DNA of 13,750 bases from Hadesarchaea archaeon (GTDB taxonomy: Archaea > Hadarchaeota > Hadarchaeia > Hadarchaeales > Hadarchaeaceae): positions 1 to 13,750 of the forward strand of contig JAGMBM010000039.1 in NCBI GenBank assembly GCA_023129675.1, read 5' to 3'. This document shows, in pieces, positions 13,301-13,750 of the stretch. The notes under the pieces were generated by a model. The model was not told the DNA's origin. It worked only from the letters and a program-made list of their open reading frames with translations, and made no database searches. Each line of letters begins with the position of its first letter. Within the stretch, counting starts at the first letter, position 1. Both the position numbers and the translations under genes were made by a program.

Positions 13301-13750
13301 GACACCGAAACTCCAAGCGATGGCTCACTGGGACTCGAGGAGTTCTGCGGTTCCGGTGTATCCCTAGTTCTGAAGTCGTTGGACGCATCGTCGGTATCGT
13401 AGCCGTTCCCCTGGATTTCGTCATGGGTTGGCCCGGACTTTCTCTCAATGCTATCGCTGGCGGAAACATCGGCATAATTGGGGTCATCGAGAATGTCGTC
13501 TCCGGACGTTTTGGCACCCCACCTGACGCCATCCACGTAGGTTCCGACGTCTGTCTCGAGGATGACATAATCGCCAGGGCCGTTCTGAATGAACTTGCCG
13601 CTCGGAAAAGTCGCGTCCGGAGTTATCGAGGTGCCACCCCAGTCGGCCGAGTCTAGCGGGCTCTTCATTCCGAGGAGGTAGTAACCGAGGGAGGCGATCG
13701 TCGTCCCGCCGCCGAAGGTGAGCTCCCACTGGAGTGAGCCAGTCTGATTG
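10351..13750 (-). CDS. Partial giant secreted protein: lamin-tail domain, NEW3-like and DNRLRE domains, kelch-like propeller, shared C-terminal tail
   Basis: The frame is open to the right edge, so the N-terminus lies outside. The ATG at 13668 is internal, since the reading before it (GYYLLG and earlier) continues the same domain. From the edge: a lamin-tail domain to about 13315 (GYYLLG, YVILE, SIERKSG, a closing NDFRTRDTPEPQNSSSP); NEW3-like domain to about 12990; DNRLRE domain to about 12390 (RSFLKFDISSIPPG, WPYLEVWY); second NEW3-like domain to about 12065. A kelch-like propeller with about six blades follows to about 11080, each with a hydrophobic YLYALxG-type strand and a YxxxTDSW-type strand. 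A third NEW3-like domain runs to about 10745, then the shared tail with two LFxxIMxIKGxWP motifs. It has no C-terminal membrane helix. It probably binds glycans or protein partners outside the cell. A T7 tract separates it from the next operon. Confidence 0.9.
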   Translation of the reverse strand, partial: NQTGSLQWELTFGGGTTIASLGYYLLGMKSPLDSADWGGTSITPDATFPSGKFIQNGPGDYVILETDVGTYVDGVRWGAKTSGDDILDDPNYADVSASDSIERKSGPTHDEIQGNGYDTDDASNDFRTRDTPEPQNSSSPSEPSLGVSVSISPSENSGLPEATLIYTVVTKNTSGVPDNYDLTVSDNENWGLALDDNLFLNVGPGEDRTTTLRVTIPFDTKHRAEDLITVTATSQENEDIKDNDSCNAICYVVPPPIHYKEYPTDDQAVMEDNANLSENYADKLPCGRYHLEGQPRERSFLKFDISSIPPGAMIESAYLGLYHHFGVYIEGRWCWVEVWTVENDNWTETEIDWSNQPPKIENLYHEYINYTGYSPDPWLGATHGEPGVPVELYIQSQVENENDGVASFILYSPQEDLDPSQDTDVDFTATDDMEYPAQWPYLEVWYYENVPPVLFSVSISPSSKAGWPGENLEYTVMVKNRGIINDNYDLVVSDDAIPSWNPTLLDNLLDNIPPGENGIVTLTVTIPENAELATLDKMTVTATSHADNRISESAEAIATGPGVWMVASYSPCIEGYGVGVTGAGENIYIANSLPDRFMGYNSVDGTWQKLSAPSGLLWQPGRPDSMAGAFKNGTCMAWDNGDYLYTLFGASYNDESSGYYRHYFYRYSISTDSWEQLENTMNPKGQGAGDAITWVPGSVLGTGNDWIYAIVGSASHGTSFWRYNINTDTWESRSFNPGWTTTDDGCSLVWAGNNYLYALRGEWMESSPSYDFARYDLLDDSWANMAPIPAYPWGGGDGGVGDGGSLLWIGGGYGDFIFALSGNQCVPEPIYDNRFYLYTISTNSWQRLPDMPGGVGNQNGPRLGFASGSRGKIYCWRGCEGDPVLWAYLPLFRAVGVEISPIYLEGPAKATLTYIVTVTNLGTENGNYDLTLNDDAGWGPTLSDNLLEVPAGENGQITLSVTVPENALPCTEDTITVIATSQADNRVKDNSSCKAHAISPKAEFSLVTLYEVRLDLNLYLENGSKLVVKFYTYGNIFENENIIENFSTLPWHVEENKSARHPEDIGVKKARLDLTTDNTENVISTIASFTVTRDDLFGRIMEIKGLWPIADDNERNALFSEIMDIKGQWPIA
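10406..10491 (-). repeat. 86-bp near-identical tail-coding segment, copy 2 (partner 9413-9498)
   Basis: One difference in 86 bases from 9413-9498. It encodes the first IKGxWP motif and the linker ADDNERNAL in the 10351 gene. Confidence 0.9.

Noticed and set aside
13666..13668. ATG at 13668 as the true start of the right-hand gene
   Set aside because: The frame continues without a stop to the window edge, and the upstream residues complete the lamin-tail domain (QWELTFGGGTTIASLGYYLLG). No SD or signal peptide is present at the ATG.

Overview
The window looks like archaeal chromosome encoding a cluster of large secreted or cell-surface proteins. Archaea are suggested by TATA-like boxes upstream of strong Shine-Dalgarno sites, GTG/TTG/ATG starts, Sec-type signal peptides, and domain types common in archaeal surface proteins: NEW3-like beta-sandwiches, disaggregatase-type DNRLRE/CBM96 domains and PQQ-type propellers. 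I cannot name the lineage from sequence alone. No RNA gene, IS element, CRISPR array or metabolic enzyme was seen.

Five genes lie on the minus strand and one on the plus strand. From the right edge: (1) a partial giant protein, open at the window edge (13750-10351), with a lamin-tail domain, NEW3-like repeats, a DNRLRE domain and a kelch-like propeller; (2) a small 278-residue protein (10188-9352) with one NEW3-like domain; (3) 30 bases downstream and probably in the same operon, an 1138-residue protein (9321-5905) with six NEW3-like repeats and a DNRLRE domain; (4) a 233-residue protein (5777-5076) with a C-terminal membrane anchor that is a paralog of the N-terminal module of gene 3; (5) convergent to it, on the plus strand, an eight-bladed PQQ-type propeller protein with a C-terminal membrane anchor (3526-5064); (6) divergent from it, an 1123-residue protein (3404-33) with an N-terminal amidotransferase-like fold, three NEW3-like and two DNRLRE domains. 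All intergenic gaps are under 170 bases.

The unifying feature is a C-terminal domain of about 130 residues shared by the four proteins that lack a C-terminal membrane anchor (genes 1, 2, 3, 6). It ends in two tandem 22-residue motifs of the form RxxLFxxIMxIKGxWP. I do not recognise it as a described family. By analogy with dockerins and other sorting tails, it may attach these proteins to the cell surface or to a membrane-anchored partner, for which the two anchored proteins are candidates. A 41-bp promoter block is shared between gene 6 and the gene 2-3 operon. A 24-25-bp element just after the stop codon is shared by genes 1, 3 and 6. Long near-identical DNA stretches show recent duplication or gene conversion. 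Together these point to a co-regulated family of modular, probably carbohydrate-binding or adhesive surface proteins that diversifies by swapping N-terminal modules onto a constant tail.
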